Shown here in pieces: positions 16,129 through 24,464 of a stretch of DNA of 64,000 nt. The notes beneath the pieces are model-generated. The model did no database searches and was not told the origin of the DNA. It worked only from the letters and a program-made list of their open reading frames with translations. Made by a program: the position numbers and the translations under genes. Each line of letters starts with the position of its first letter. The first letter of the stretch is position 1. The DNA comes from Alistipes muris (lineage in GTDB: Bacteria; Bacteroidota; Bacteroidia; Bacteroidales; Rikenellaceae), in NCBI RefSeq assembly GCF_943193205.1, contig NZ_CALPDD010000002.1:124001-188000 (forward strand), in the 5' to 3' direction.

Positions 16129-17259
16129 TTACAGTCTGCGTTGGAGTTTGGGAACCATAGCCTCTTTCCACTCGCGGAAATCCCCGGCGATGATATGCTG
16201 GCGGGCCATGCCGACGAGCCGGAGGTAGAAGGCGATGTTGTGCAGCGACGCGATTTCGGCCGCGAGCATCTCGCCGCAGACGCAGAGGTGGTGGAGGTAG
16301 GCCTTGGAATAAAGCGTATCGACGAAAGCCGTGCCCTCGGGGTCGACGGGCGAAAAATCGGCCTCCCACTTCTTGTTGCGGATGTTGATGATACCCTCGG
16401 CGGTGAACAACTGGCCGTTGCGGCCGTTGCGCGTAGGCATGACGCAATCGAACATGTCGACGCCGCGGGCGATGCCCTCGAGGATGTTGACGGGAGTGCC
16501 GACGCCCATGAGGTAACGCGGCCGGTCCTGCGGAAGGATGGCATTGACGACCTCGATCATCTCGTACATGGTCTCGGTAGGCTCGCCGACGGCCAACCCG
16601 CCGATGGCGTACCCGTCGGCGTTGTACTGCCTGACATTCTCGGCGGCCCGGGCCCGGAGGTCGGGATAGGTACACCCCTGCACGATGGGGAAAAGCGCCT
16701 GGTAATGCCCGTACTTGGGGGCGGTCTGCGCGTAACGGTCGAAGCAACGGTCGAGCCACCGCTCGGTGAGGTCGAGCGAACGGGCGGCATACTCGCGGGG
16801 AGCGTCGCCGGGCGGGCACTCGTCGAACGCCATCATGATGTCGGCGCCGATGGAACGCTCGGTGTCGATGACGCTCTCGGGAGTGAACAGATGCCGGGAC
16901 CCGTCGATATGCGACCGGAAGTGGCACCCCTCCTCCTTGAGCTTACGGCATGCGGCGAGCGAAAAGACCTGGAACCCGCCGCTGTCGGTGAGCATGGGTC
17001 CCTCCCAGGTGGAGAAACGGTGGACGCCCCCGGCCTGCTCGATGATGGGCATGCCGGGCCGGAGGTAAAGATGGTAGGTATTGGCGAGAATGATCTGCGC
17101 CTTGGCCTCGTCGCGGACGTCGCGGTGGAAAAGCCCCTTGACCGTGGCGGCCGTGCCGACGGGCATGAAGATGGGCGTGCGGATGACCCCGTGGTCGGTG
17201 CGCAGCACCCCGGCGCGGGCCTGCGAAGCAGGGTCCCTGTATTCGAGCGTGAAATCCAT
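16129..17259 (-). CDS. tgt: Queuine/preQ1 tRNA-ribosyltransferase, zinc-site variant
   Basis: A 376-residue Tgt that exchanges guanine 34 for preQ1 in GUN-anticodon tRNAs. Catalytic features: DSGGFQVFSL (Asp acid/base), GGLAVGEP (base pocket), and FDCVMPTRNGRNGQLF (nucleophile Asp loop). In the enzyme from E. coli a CxCxxC zinc motif comes just before AYLHHL; here the matching stretch is EGTAFVDTLYSKAYLHHL with no cysteines, though CVC follows it. The start at 17259 (MDFTLEYRD) is preferred to upstream ATGs at 17265 and 17277 because it begins at the conserved fold and sits best after the -7 box at 17275-17282. First gene of a four-gene operon. Confidence 0.93.
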   Translation of the reverse strand: MDFTLEYRDPASQARAGVLRTDHGVIRTPIFMPVGTAATVKGLFHRDVRDEAKAQIILANTYHLYLRPGMPIIEQAGGVHRFSTWEGPMLTDSGGFQVFSLAACRKLKEEGCHFRSHIDGSRHLFTPESVIDTERSIGADIMMAFDECPPGDAPREYAARSLDLTERWLDRCFDRYAQTAPKYGHYQALFPIVQGCTYPDLRARAAENVRQYNADGYAIGGLAVGEPTETMYEMIEVVNAILPQDRPRYLMGVGTPVNILEGIARGVDMFDCVMPTRNGRNGQLFTAEGIINIRNKKWEADFSPVDPEGTAFVDTLYSKAYLHHLCVCGEMLAAEIASLHNIAFYLRLVGMARQHIIAGDFREWKEAMVPKLQRRL

Positions 17260-17274
17260 GTTCATAGTACCGTG

Positions 17275-17282
17275 CAAAAATA
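17275..17282 (-). promoter_or_regulatory. -7 element TATTTTTG for the tgt operon
   Basis: A perfect TAnnTTTG on the minus strand, 15 bases before the tgt start at 17259. The divergent glycosyltransferase promoter is next to it, with the AATTNTG array between the two. Confidence 0.55.
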
Positions 17283-17290
17283 GAGAAAAT

Positions 17291-17326
17291 AATTGTGAAT
17301 TATGAATTTTTGAATTCTGAATTGTT
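17291..17326 (+). repeat. AATTNTG heptad array between divergent promoters
   Basis: AATTGTG, AATTATG, AATTTTTG (one base longer), AATTCTG and AATTGTT in phase. The third unit creates the TTTG used as a -33 box. The array is very A/T-rich against its surroundings. Confidence 0.75.
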
Positions 17327-17337
17327 TTGTACCTTTG
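17309..17337 (+). promoter_or_regulatory. Promoter of the glycosyltransferase-sigma-YgiQ operon
   Basis: TTTG (17309-17312), 17-base spacer, TACCTTTG (17330-17337). The spacer is shorter than the 19-21 usually seen. The start site would be near 17344, which rules out the ATG at 17327 and supports 17354. Confidence 0.65.
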
Positions 17338-17353
17338 CGCATATTTCGGTCCT

Positions 17354-18520
17354 ATGCAATTTTTGGAATCCTTGGCACATACGTTCCTGGCCTCCTACGG
17401 CTGGGAAGGCACGGCGCTGGCGGGCATCCTGCTGGTGCTGCTGGGCGTACAGCTCCACTACTATATTTTCGTCTACGGACGCATCCCCAACTACAAGAAC
17501 AACCGCCGCGAAGAAGTGCTCGACGCCGACCCCCCGGTATCGGTCATCCTGCCGCTCTTCTCGGAAGACTACGGATTCGTGGAGGAACGCCTGCCGCTGA
17601 TACTGGCCCAGAGCTACTCGAAATTCGAGGTGGTGATCATCTACGTAGGCGCCGACACGGACTTCTACGAAGACCTCACGCGGCTGAAACAATCGTTCCC
17701 GCAAATCACGACGACGAAAATCCATCTGAACCCTCGCTTCCCCATCTCGCGCAAGATGGCGCTGAACGTAGGCATCAAATCGGCCCACTATGAACACCTG
17801 ATTTTCACCTCGACCGACACGTGCCCGCAGACCGACCGCTGGCTGTCGCTGATGGCCAAGGGCTTCACGCGCGGCGAAATCGTGGTGGGCTACTGCGGCG
17901 TGGAACACACCAAGGGACTGAAGAACTACCTGATGCGCACGTGGCGCATGATGCACGCCACGGAATGGCTGGCCCGGGCCGTGCGGCGCCGCCCCTACCG
18001 GGGGATGCTCCAGAACTTCGGGTTCACCAAGACGCTCTATTTCGACAACAACGGCTTCAACCACCTCAACATGAACATCGGCGAAGACGACCTGTTCCTG
18101 CAACAAGTCATGACGCGCGACAATGTGAGCGTCATCCTGTCGCCGCGGGCCACGCTGCGCGAAAGGATGTGGGGCGGACTGGGCTGGGGACTGAGCCAGC
18201 TGCGCTACTTCGGCTCGGCGTTCCGCTTCTACCCGCGGGGCGCACGCAACTATGTCCAATGGGAGATAGGCTCGCGCCTGCTGTTCTTCGCGGCGGCGGC
18301 GTGCGCGATAGCAGTGATGCCCATCGAATACAAGATAGCGGCGGCGGCGCTGGTGCTGCTGCGCTACATAACGGTGGTGCTGGAAGTACGCCGCATAGCC
18401 AACCGGCTGGGCGAAACGGGAATCGCCTGGCTCTACTTCCTCTATGACGTGCTGAGCATACCGGGCGCGATACTGCTGAGCCTGCTGACCATGCGCAAGG
18501 ACAAACGCGTATGGAGATAG
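17354..18520 (+). CDS. Membrane glycosyltransferase, family 2
   Basis: A 388-residue protein. TM near 16-34, then a GT-A domain with the opening PPVSVILPLFSED, a nucleotide-sugar region FTSTDTCPQTDRWL, and the acceptor-side IGEDDLFLQQVM followed by LGWGLSQLRYF (a QxxRW-like position). Two or three TM segments close the protein (about 290-375). This layout fits a processive or lipid-linked glycosyltransferase at the inner membrane; donor and acceptor are unknown. The start is 17354 because the promoter leaves no room for an earlier one. It overlaps the sigma-factor gene by 10 bases. Confidence 0.88.
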   Translation: MQFLESLAHTFLASYGWEGTALAGILLVLLGVQLHYYIFVYGRIPNYKNNRREEVLDADPPVSVILPLFSEDYGFVEERLPLILAQSYSKFEVVIIYVGADTDFYEDLTRLKQSFPQITTTKIHLNPRFPISRKMALNVGIKSAHYEHLIFTSTDTCPQTDRWLSLMAKGFTRGEIVVGYCGVEHTKGLKNYLMRTWRMMHATEWLARAVRRRPYRGMLQNFGFTKTLYFDNNGFNHLNMNIGEDDLFLQQVMTRDNVSVILSPRATLRERMWGGLGWGLSQLRYFGSAFRFYPRGARNYVQWEIGSRLLFFAAAACAIAVMPIEYKIAAAALVLLRYITVVLEVRRIANRLGETGIAWLYFLYDVLSIPGAILLSLLTMRKDKRVWR

Positions 18521-19071
18521 CCGACTATATCGTAGCCGACGACCGCCGGCTGGTGGCGCTGGTACTCGACGGCGACGATGCGGCATTTGAATACCTTTTC
18601 GACCGCTACCACGAATCGATCCGCCGCCTGTTCGTCCAACGCATGGGCGGAGCCAACGACGTGGACGACCTGCTGCAAGAGACCTTCATCAAGGTATTCA
18701 TCAACCTGCACCGCTACAGCGACAACTACACCTTCGGACAATGGGTCTACACCATAGCCCGCAACACCTTCATCGACTACATGCGCCGCCGGCAGGACGA
18801 CCTGCCCATAGACGAACGCTTCGCGGCCCCGGCGTCGAACGCCCCGACCCCCGAAGAGAGCGTCATCAACCTACAGCAGCGCACCCAAATCGAACACTAT
18901 CTGAACCGGCTGGCACCCCGCTATCGCGGACTGATCGTCATGCGCTTCTTCGAGGAATACTCCTACGAAGAAATCGCGGCCAAGCTGAAACTGCCGCTTG
19001 GAACGGTCAAGACCCAGATACACCGCGCCCGCGAACAGATGTGCCGCCTGATAACCAACGGAGAAGAATAG
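18511..19071 (+). CDS. ECF RNA polymerase sigma factor
   Basis: A 186-residue sigma-70-family protein: region 2 at about 22-95 (FEYLFDRYHESIRRLF, then DDLLQETFIKVFINLHRY) and region 4 at about 128-182 (LAPRYRGLIVMRFFEEYSYE, then LPLGTVKTQIHRAREQM). It directs RNA polymerase to a subset of promoters. No anti-sigma factor (FecR-like or zinc-binding) is next to it, so control may be transcriptional or the partner may be unlinked. Coupled by a 10-base overlap to the glycosyltransferase and followed one base later by the ygiQ gene. Confidence 0.93.
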   Translation: MEIADYIVADDRRLVALVLDGDDAAFEYLFDRYHESIRRLFVQRMGGANDVDDLLQETFIKVFINLHRYSDNYTFGQWVYTIARNTFIDYMRRRQDDLPIDERFAAPASNAPTPEESVINLQQRTQIEHYLNRLAPRYRGLIVMRFFEEYSYEEIAAKLKLPLGTVKTQIHRAREQMCRLITNGEE

Positions 19072-19072
19072 G

Positions 19073-20779
19073 ATGTTTCTGCCGACGACCATCAAGGAGA
19101 TGCGCGCCCGAGGCTGGGACCAGGCGGATGTCATCCTTTTCACGGGCGACGCGTACATCGACCACCCGGCCTTCGGAGCGGCGGTAATCGGACGCCTGCT
19201 GGAAGCGGAGGGCTGCCGGGTAGCCATCGTCCCGCAGCCCAACTGGCGCGACGACCTGCGCGACTTCACGAAACTGGGCGCGCCGCGGCTCTTTTTCGGC
19301 GTGACGGCGGGAGCGATGGACTCGATGGTCAACCACTACACGGCCAACCTGCGCCTGCGCCACGACGACGCCTACACGCCGGGCGGCAAGGCGGGATTCC
19401 GGCCGGACTACGCGGTGACGGTCTACACGCGGATACTCAAGCGACTGTACCCCCATGTACCGGTGGTGGCGGGCGGCATCGAAGCGTCGCTGCGGCGGCT
19501 GACCCACTACGACTACTGGACCGACGCGCTGAAACCCTCGGTGCTGGCCGAGTCGGGCGCCGACCTGCTGATATACGGGATGGGCGAGGGGGTCGTCCAA
19601 CAAGTGGCCAAGGCGATGCGCAACGGCTACAACGCCAAGCTGCTGCGCAAAATCCGGCAGGTGGCGTTCCTGGCCGACGAAAACTACGTATCGCGGCTCG
19701 ACCCGGCGACGACGATACGGCTGCACAGCTACGAAGACTGCCTGCGCGACAAACGGGCGTTCGGCGAAAACTTCACGGTCGAAGAAACCCAAAGCAACCT
19801 GCTGGAACCGGACGCGACGCTGGTGGAACGCGTGGGCGACCGCTATGTAGTGGTGACGCCGCCCAACGCGACGCTGACGACCGAAGAACTCGACCGCTCG
19901 TTCGACCTGCCCTACGAACGCGCACCCCACCCGCGCTACGACGGCAAAGGAGCGATTCCGGCGTGGGAGATGATCAAATACTCGGTCAACATCCACCGCG
20001 GCTGCTTCGGGGGCTGCTCGTTCTGCACGATTTCGGCCCACCAAGGCAAATTCATCCACTCGCGGAGCGAACGCTCGATACTGGCGGAAGTGGAACGCAT
20101 TGCGAAGATGCCGGGCTTCAAAGGCTATCTGTCCGACGTAGGCGCCCCCTCGGCCAACATGTACCGCATGGGCGGCCGCGACCGGGAACTGTGCCGCAAA
20201 TGCCGCCGGGCGTCGTGCCTGCACCCGACGAAATGCCCCAACCTGGACAACGACCACACGCCGCTGCTGGAACTATATGCCAAGATACGCGCGGTGAAGG
20301 GAATCAAGAAAGCCTTTATCGGGAGCGGCATCCGCTACGACCTGTTCGACGGCTCGCCCTATTTGGAAACGGTGCTGAAACACCACACCTCGGGCCGGCT
20401 GAAAGTAGCGCCCGAACACACGGAAGACGCGGTGCTGAAGCTGATGCGCAAACCGCCGTTCGCGATGTTCGAGCGGCTGAACGCCGACTTCCGGCGCATC
20501 TGCCGCGACGAACGGCTGCCCTACCAGCTGATTCCCTACTTCATCTCGTCGCACCCGGGCTGCACCGAACGCGACATGCGCTCGCTGGCGCAAAAGGTGC
20601 TGGGCAGCCTGCACTTCACGCTGGAACAGGTGCAGGACCTGACGCCGACGCCGATGACCCTTTCGTCGGTGATGTTCTACACGGGAGAGAACCCCTACAC
20701 GCACGAAAAAGTCTACGTCGCCCGCTCGCAGGAGGAGAAACGCAGACAGAAAAGCTACTTCTTCAAGGGGAAAGGTTAA
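19073..20779 (+). CDS. ygiQ: YgiQ-family radical SAM protein (UPF0313)
   Basis: A 568-residue protein. N-terminal cobalamin-binding-like region (DVILFTGDAYIDHP, ASLRRLTHYDYW), then the radical SAM motif RGCFGGCSFCTISAHQGK near 312-330, followed by a Cys-rich part (CRKCRRASCLHPTKCPNL) that may hold a second iron-sulphur site, and the TIM-barrel end. It is shorter than the E. coli protein (about 739), lacking C-terminal sequence. The substrate of this family is not known to me. Its TAA and the stop codon of the convergent porin gene overlap in the same four bases. Confidence 0.92.
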   Translation: MFLPTTIKEMRARGWDQADVILFTGDAYIDHPAFGAAVIGRLLEAEGCRVAIVPQPNWRDDLRDFTKLGAPRLFFGVTAGAMDSMVNHYTANLRLRHDDAYTPGGKAGFRPDYAVTVYTRILKRLYPHVPVVAGGIEASLRRLTHYDYWTDALKPSVLAESGADLLIYGMGEGVVQQVAKAMRNGYNAKLLRKIRQVAFLADENYVSRLDPATTIRLHSYEDCLRDKRAFGENFTVEETQSNLLEPDATLVERVGDRYVVVTPPNATLTTEELDRSFDLPYERAPHPRYDGKGAIPAWEMIKYSVNIHRGCFGGCSFCTISAHQGKFIHSRSERSILAEVERIAKMPGFKGYLSDVGAPSANMYRMGGRDRELCRKCRRASCLHPTKCPNLDNDHTPLLELYAKIRAVKGIKKAFIGSGIRYDLFDGSPYLETVLKHHTSGRLKVAPEHTEDAVLKLMRKPPFAMFERLNADFRRICRDERLPYQLIPYFISSHPGCTERDMRSLAQKVLGSLHFTLEQVQDLTPTPMTLSSVMFYTGENPYTHEKVYVARSQEEKRRQKSYFFKGKG

Positions 20780-21819
20780 AAAATTCCGGTGAACAACACC
20801 GTAGCGACGTGGCGGCCGGAAATGTCGTAAAAACGGCCGTAATCCTCGTAGGTATAATTGAACTGGCACCGCAGATATTTGACCGGCGACCAAAGAAGCC
20901 CGGCCGTATAATTGTTCTGCCGGGTGGAGGAACGCCGGGCGCAGTCGAGGACGAAAGAATCGAACCGCGCGGTGAGGGTCAGATTGCGCGGCGCCCGCCA
21001 ACCGGCCATGGCATACCAACCGCCGCTGTCGAACGGACCCTCGGAAGAACCGGTCGTGCCGCCGAACCACTCGCCCCGGACGACGAAAGGGCCCCGGTCG
21101 TAACACACCCCGGCGCCGTAACGCTCGCGCAGGAAATGCGAGGACCCGTACTCGCCCCGATAATAAGAACCCGACACCACGAACCCGGCCAAAGGCTGAA
21201 CAATCAACCGCGCGACGAAATCCTTGGACTTGTTGCGGTCGCGGGTATTGATACCCTCGCCGTTGAACACGGCCAAATCGTAACGGACGACGCTGTAACC
21301 GTTGCGCTGAAAAAATCCGCCGGAACACGCAGCCCCGATGTCGCGGCCCGAAGCGGCAAGCCCGCAGACCTCGTCGAAAGCCATCAGCCTGCTCAGAGCG
21401 AGCGGGTAGTCGATGAACTCGAACGCGGAGACGCCGTACTCGGTATTTTCGAGCGAAAAGGGAATCTTGAACTGCCCGGCCCGGAGCCCGAACTGCGGAA
21501 ACGGCCTGTACTGCAAATAAGCGTCGACCAGACGCGGCTTGGCGAACTCGAACTGAATCTTGTAGTCGAACTTGGGAACGATGTCGCCTGTGAGGCTGAG
21601 CCGCGCCCGCTTGACGAAGAACTCCGAAGAAGTGTCGGAATACTGGTAACCCGCCTGCAAGAAACCCGAAATCTTGGGCAGATGCGCGCGAATCTTATCC
21701 CATGTCGCAGGGGTTTCGACGGCATCGGACTGCGCGGCAGGCAGCTCCCGGGAAGGCCCGTTGGCCGATAAACCGCCGCACAACAGCAGACAGAAAAAGG
21801 TCAGCAAAGGTTTCTTCAT
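20776..21819 (-). CDS. OprO/OprP-like outer-membrane porin
   Basis: A 347-residue protein: signal peptide 1-19, an N-terminal linker with a conserved LPKISGFLQAGYQY, then alternating amphipathic strands typical of a phosphate-selective porin-type barrel (KRARLSLTGDIVPKFDYKIQ, LRAGQFKIPFSLE) and a C-terminal aromatic end (VATVLFTGIF). It forms a trimeric outer-membrane pore in related proteins; anion or polyphosphate specificity is not readable. Start at 21819 (MKKPLLTFFCL) is required by the signal peptide; an upstream ATG at 21897 would add an unlikely leader. Confidence 0.86.
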   Translation of the reverse strand: MKKPLLTFFCLLLCGGLSANGPSRELPAAQSDAVETPATWDKIRAHLPKISGFLQAGYQYSDTSSEFFVKRARLSLTGDIVPKFDYKIQFEFAKPRLVDAYLQYRPFPQFGLRAGQFKIPFSLENTEYGVSAFEFIDYPLALSRLMAFDEVCGLAASGRDIGAACSGGFFQRNGYSVVRYDLAVFNGEGINTRDRNKSKDFVARLIVQPLAGFVVSGSYYRGEYGSSHFLRERYGAGVCYDRGPFVVRGEWFGGTTGSSEGPFDSGGWYAMAGWRAPRNLTLTARFDSFVLDCARRSSTRQNNYTAGLLWSPVKYLRCQFNYTYEDYGRFYDISGRHVATVLFTGIF

Positions 21820-21906
21820 CGCACGAAAGGGTTGAGGAACCGCAACGGCAAAGCCGCGACGGAGGAACAAGATACGAAAAAACGCGGCAAAACCCAACCC
21901 GGAGCC

Positions 21907-22632
21907 CTAAAAAACCTCGCGCAGAATCCGCACCGACTGGACGGCGCTGACGGCGTCGAGGTGGTAACCGAAATAAACCAGCATGGCGTTGAGGAACTCG
22001 ACGCGCTGGGTGCGGTTGAGCCCGATAGCGTCCAACTCACGCACGTCGCACGCCATCAAATCGCGGAGGATACGGGCGCACTCGCGGGTCATGCACTCGG
22101 TATGGGCGGGCTGCACGGGGGTGAAAAGCCCCTCGCGGATGTCGAACCACGCCCCGGGCATATACTCGTTGCCGGGGCAGAAGCCGAGGAAACGGCTCAG
22201 CCCGGCCAAAAACCAAAGGTGGAAATTGGCGACCCCCTCCTGCATGGCGTCGAGCGCCCCGACCGACCCCCACACGAAATCGAACAGCGCCTCGTTGGGC
22301 TCGCTCTCGCGGACGAGCCGGTAGAGAACCTCGGCCATGAAGAGCGCCATGGTCGACTTGCGCACCTCGAACGGCAGGCTCTGCAACGAAAACGCGGTCC
22401 GCACCTCGCGGAAACGGTGCATCTGCTGGCGCGACGATTCGAGCCCCTCGAACTCGACGGGGAACATGGGCTGGAAAAGGGCCAGCTTGGACCCGCGGCC
22501 GGAACGGCTGCGGACCCCCTGCACCATGTAGCTGCGCCGCCCGCCGACGTCGGTCAAAAGGTAGGCGACCATCGACGAATCGCCGTATTTGAGCGTGTGG
22601 AGAACGACCCCGCGCCCCTTGTAAGTTTTCAC
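21907..22632 (-). CDS. recO: DNA repair protein RecO
   Basis: A 241-residue RecO: OB-fold start YKGRGVVLHTLKYGDSS and GVRSRSGRGSKLALFQPM, then a helical domain (FHLWFLAGLSRFLGF). It loads RecA onto SSB-coated gaps with RecR. No zinc cysteines. I choose GTG at 22632, which overlaps the prmA stop in GTGA; the ATG at 22656 would add eight residues encoded inside prmA. Second gene of a prmA-recO unit. Confidence 0.92.
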   Translation of the reverse strand: MKTYKGRGVVLHTLKYGDSSMVAYLLTDVGGRRSYMVQGVRSRSGRGSKLALFQPMFPVEFEGLESSRQQMHRFREVRTAFSLQSLPFEVRKSTMALFMAEVLYRLVRESEPNEALFDFVWGSVGALDAMQEGVANFHLWFLAGLSRFLGFCPGNEYMPGAWFDIREGLFTPVQPAHTECMTRECARILRDLMACDVRELDAIGLNRTQRVEFLNAMLVYFGYHLDAVSAVQSVRILREVF

Positions 22633-23453
22633 TTGCGCACGTGGACCATCATCCACCCGTCGCGCGAAGCCGAAGCGACGAACGCCAACCCCTCGGCCTG
22701 CGCAGCCTCGACGACCGCGGGCACGTCGGCTTCGAGAAAACCGCTCATGAGAAGGTCGCCGCCGGGAAGAAGCGCAGCGGCATAGGCGTGCATGTCGCGC
22801 AACAAGATATTGCGGTTGATATTGGCGAGGATGAAACCGTAGGTACGCCCTGCGATATGTGCGACGTCGCCCAACATAGGCTCAACACAGGCTTCGACGC
22901 CATTGGCAGCGATATTCTCGCGGCAATTGGCATCGGCCCACTCGTCGATGTCGACGGCGTCGACATGCACCGCACCGCACTTGGCGGCGACGATGGAAAG
23001 GACCCCGGTACCGCTGCCCATGTCGAGCCCGCGACGCCCGGCGACGCCCAAATCGAGAACTCCGCGGGCCATCAGCCAAGTAGTGGCATGCTGCCCGGTG
23101 CCGAACGACATTTTAGGCATGACGATGATTTCGGGCTCGCCCTCGGGGGCGGGCTCGTGGAAAGGCGCGCGGATGCGCAGGCGCCCCTCGATGTCGGAAG
23201 CGGGGAAATTCTGCTCCCAAAGGGCGTTCCAATTCTGCGCCTCGATGGAGATGTAACGCCCGGGAACGCCGTAACGGGCGAGCAAAGCGTCGACCTCGGT
23301 CTTGCAATCGGCCAACCGCTCCTGCGGGATGTAAGCCTTCAAGACGTCGGAACCGCTCTCGAAACTCTCGAACGGGAACTCGGCCAACTCGGCGACGAGA
23401 ATCTCGGCCTGCGCCCCGTCGGCGACGGGAATATTCAATGCGACGAAATCCAT
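22629..23453 (-). CDS. prmA: Ribosomal protein L11 methyltransferase
   Basis: A 274-residue PrmA: N-terminal substrate domain with FVALNIPVADGAQAEILVAE and the linker around 85-100, then a Rossmann methyltransferase with MSFGTGQHATT, LDMGSGTGVLSIVAAK, and FILANINRNIL. It trimethylates lysines and the N-terminus of L11. Size matches the family. It overlaps recO by 4 bases and lies 38 bases after the TlpA-like gene stop. Confidence 0.93.
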   Translation of the reverse strand: MDFVALNIPVADGAQAEILVAELAEFPFESFESGSDVLKAYIPQERLADCKTEVDALLARYGVPGRYISIEAQNWNALWEQNFPASDIEGRLRIRAPFHEPAPEGEPEIIVMPKMSFGTGQHATTWLMARGVLDLGVAGRRGLDMGSGTGVLSIVAAKCGAVHVDAVDIDEWADANCRENIAANGVEACVEPMLGDVAHIAGRTYGFILANINRNILLRDMHAYAAALLPGGDLLMSGFLEADVPAVVEAAQAEGLAFVASASRDGWMMVHVRK

Positions 23454-23491
23454 AGGAAGTATATTCGGTTTTCTATAAGTTCCGGAACGGA

Positions 23492-24247
23492 CTAACGGAG
23501 CGACCGGATCTTCTCTTTCAAGGCGTCGCGCTGAACCGGCGAGGTGCCATACTCAACCTGTGCGACGATGCCCTCCTTGTCGATGACGACGGTGAGGGGA
23601 TAACCGTTCGGCCCGACGAACTTGCGGAACTGCGTGTCGCCGACGAGAGCGATCCAATTGAACCCCTGCTCTTCGAGCACGGGCCGGGCGCGTCCGGCGT
23701 CCTCGTAAGTCGACGAAAAGAACATCACGTCGGGCATCTCGTCCTTCCAACGGGACAACTCCGGCATCTCGGCCCGGCAAGGTCCGCAGCCGGTGAACCA
23801 CAAATTGAGCACCATGACCTTCCCGGCGACGTCGGCGCCGGTCCAGGTTCGGCCGTCGATGTCGGTGGCGGAGAAGTCGGGAAACCGGCTCCCCTCCTCC
23901 AACAAGGTTTTGCGGACGAAAGAGAGCGAAGCACCCTTGCCCTGGGCTTTCGCCTCGTCGTACTGCGCCAAAAGCAATCGGCCCTCGGGAATCTGCCCGG
24001 CCGGGACCGCATACTGCAAGGCGGCGTCGGGCAACGGCTCGGAGAGCTCGAAACCCACGGCCGACGTTCCGGAAGGAGTGGTCAGCATGTACATTTTGGT
24101 TATCTTATCTGCCGCGACAGGCATCTCGTGAAAGAAACGACCCTCGACGACGATGATTTTCCGGGGCCGGGAAGCCGGCTGGGCATTCACGGAAGCGACA
24201 GACAACAAGAACGCGCAAAGGGCAAAGAAAAAGCGAACGGAAGTCAT
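23492..24247 (-). CDS. TlpA-like thiol-disulphide oxidoreductase
   Basis: A 251-residue exported protein: signal peptide 1-22, a preceding region (about 23-115) that ends where typical Bacteroidota TlpA proteins carry a DUF4369-like domain, then AhpC/TSA-type thioredoxin fold with the active site CGPC in LWFTGCGPCRAEMPEL and a cis-Pro in GYPLTVVID. Probably keeps periplasmic cysteines reduced, for example in cytochrome c maturation or outer-membrane assembly. Start at 24247 places MTSVRFFFAL as the signal start. A near-consensus TATCTTTA lies upstream on the minus strand. Confidence 0.88.
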   Translation of the reverse strand: MTSVRFFFALCAFLLSVASVNAQPASRPRKIIVVEGRFFHEMPVAADKITKMYMLTTPSGTSAVGFELSEPLPDAALQYAVPAGQIPEGRLLLAQYDEAKAQGKGASLSFVRKTLLEEGSRFPDFSATDIDGRTWTGADVAGKVMVLNLWFTGCGPCRAEMPELSRWKDEMPDVMFFSSTYEDAGRARPVLEEQGFNWIALVGDTQFRKFVGPNGYPLTVVIDKEGIVAQVEYGTSPVQRDALKEKIRSLR

Positions 24248-24464
24248 GGCTGCTGAATATAATGATTGGACACGGTAAAGATAGGGATTTTTGCTCAAAC
24301 GGCCGCGATTTTCCTTACGAATCGGACGCAACGGCCCCGGGCCGCGGCCGCATGAATGGATCGTGCGAACCTAAAAAATACGACAGAGGAAATATCACAT
24401 TATGTAAAATTTCGTAACTTCGCCGGAAGCAACCCATCGGGCAAACCCCGAAAACCGCACAGCG

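Noticed and set aside
18511-19071. An anti-sigma factor partner for the ECF sigma gene.
   Set aside because: The next gene is YgiQ and the previous a glycosyltransferase; neither has a zinc-binding anti-sigma or FecR pattern.
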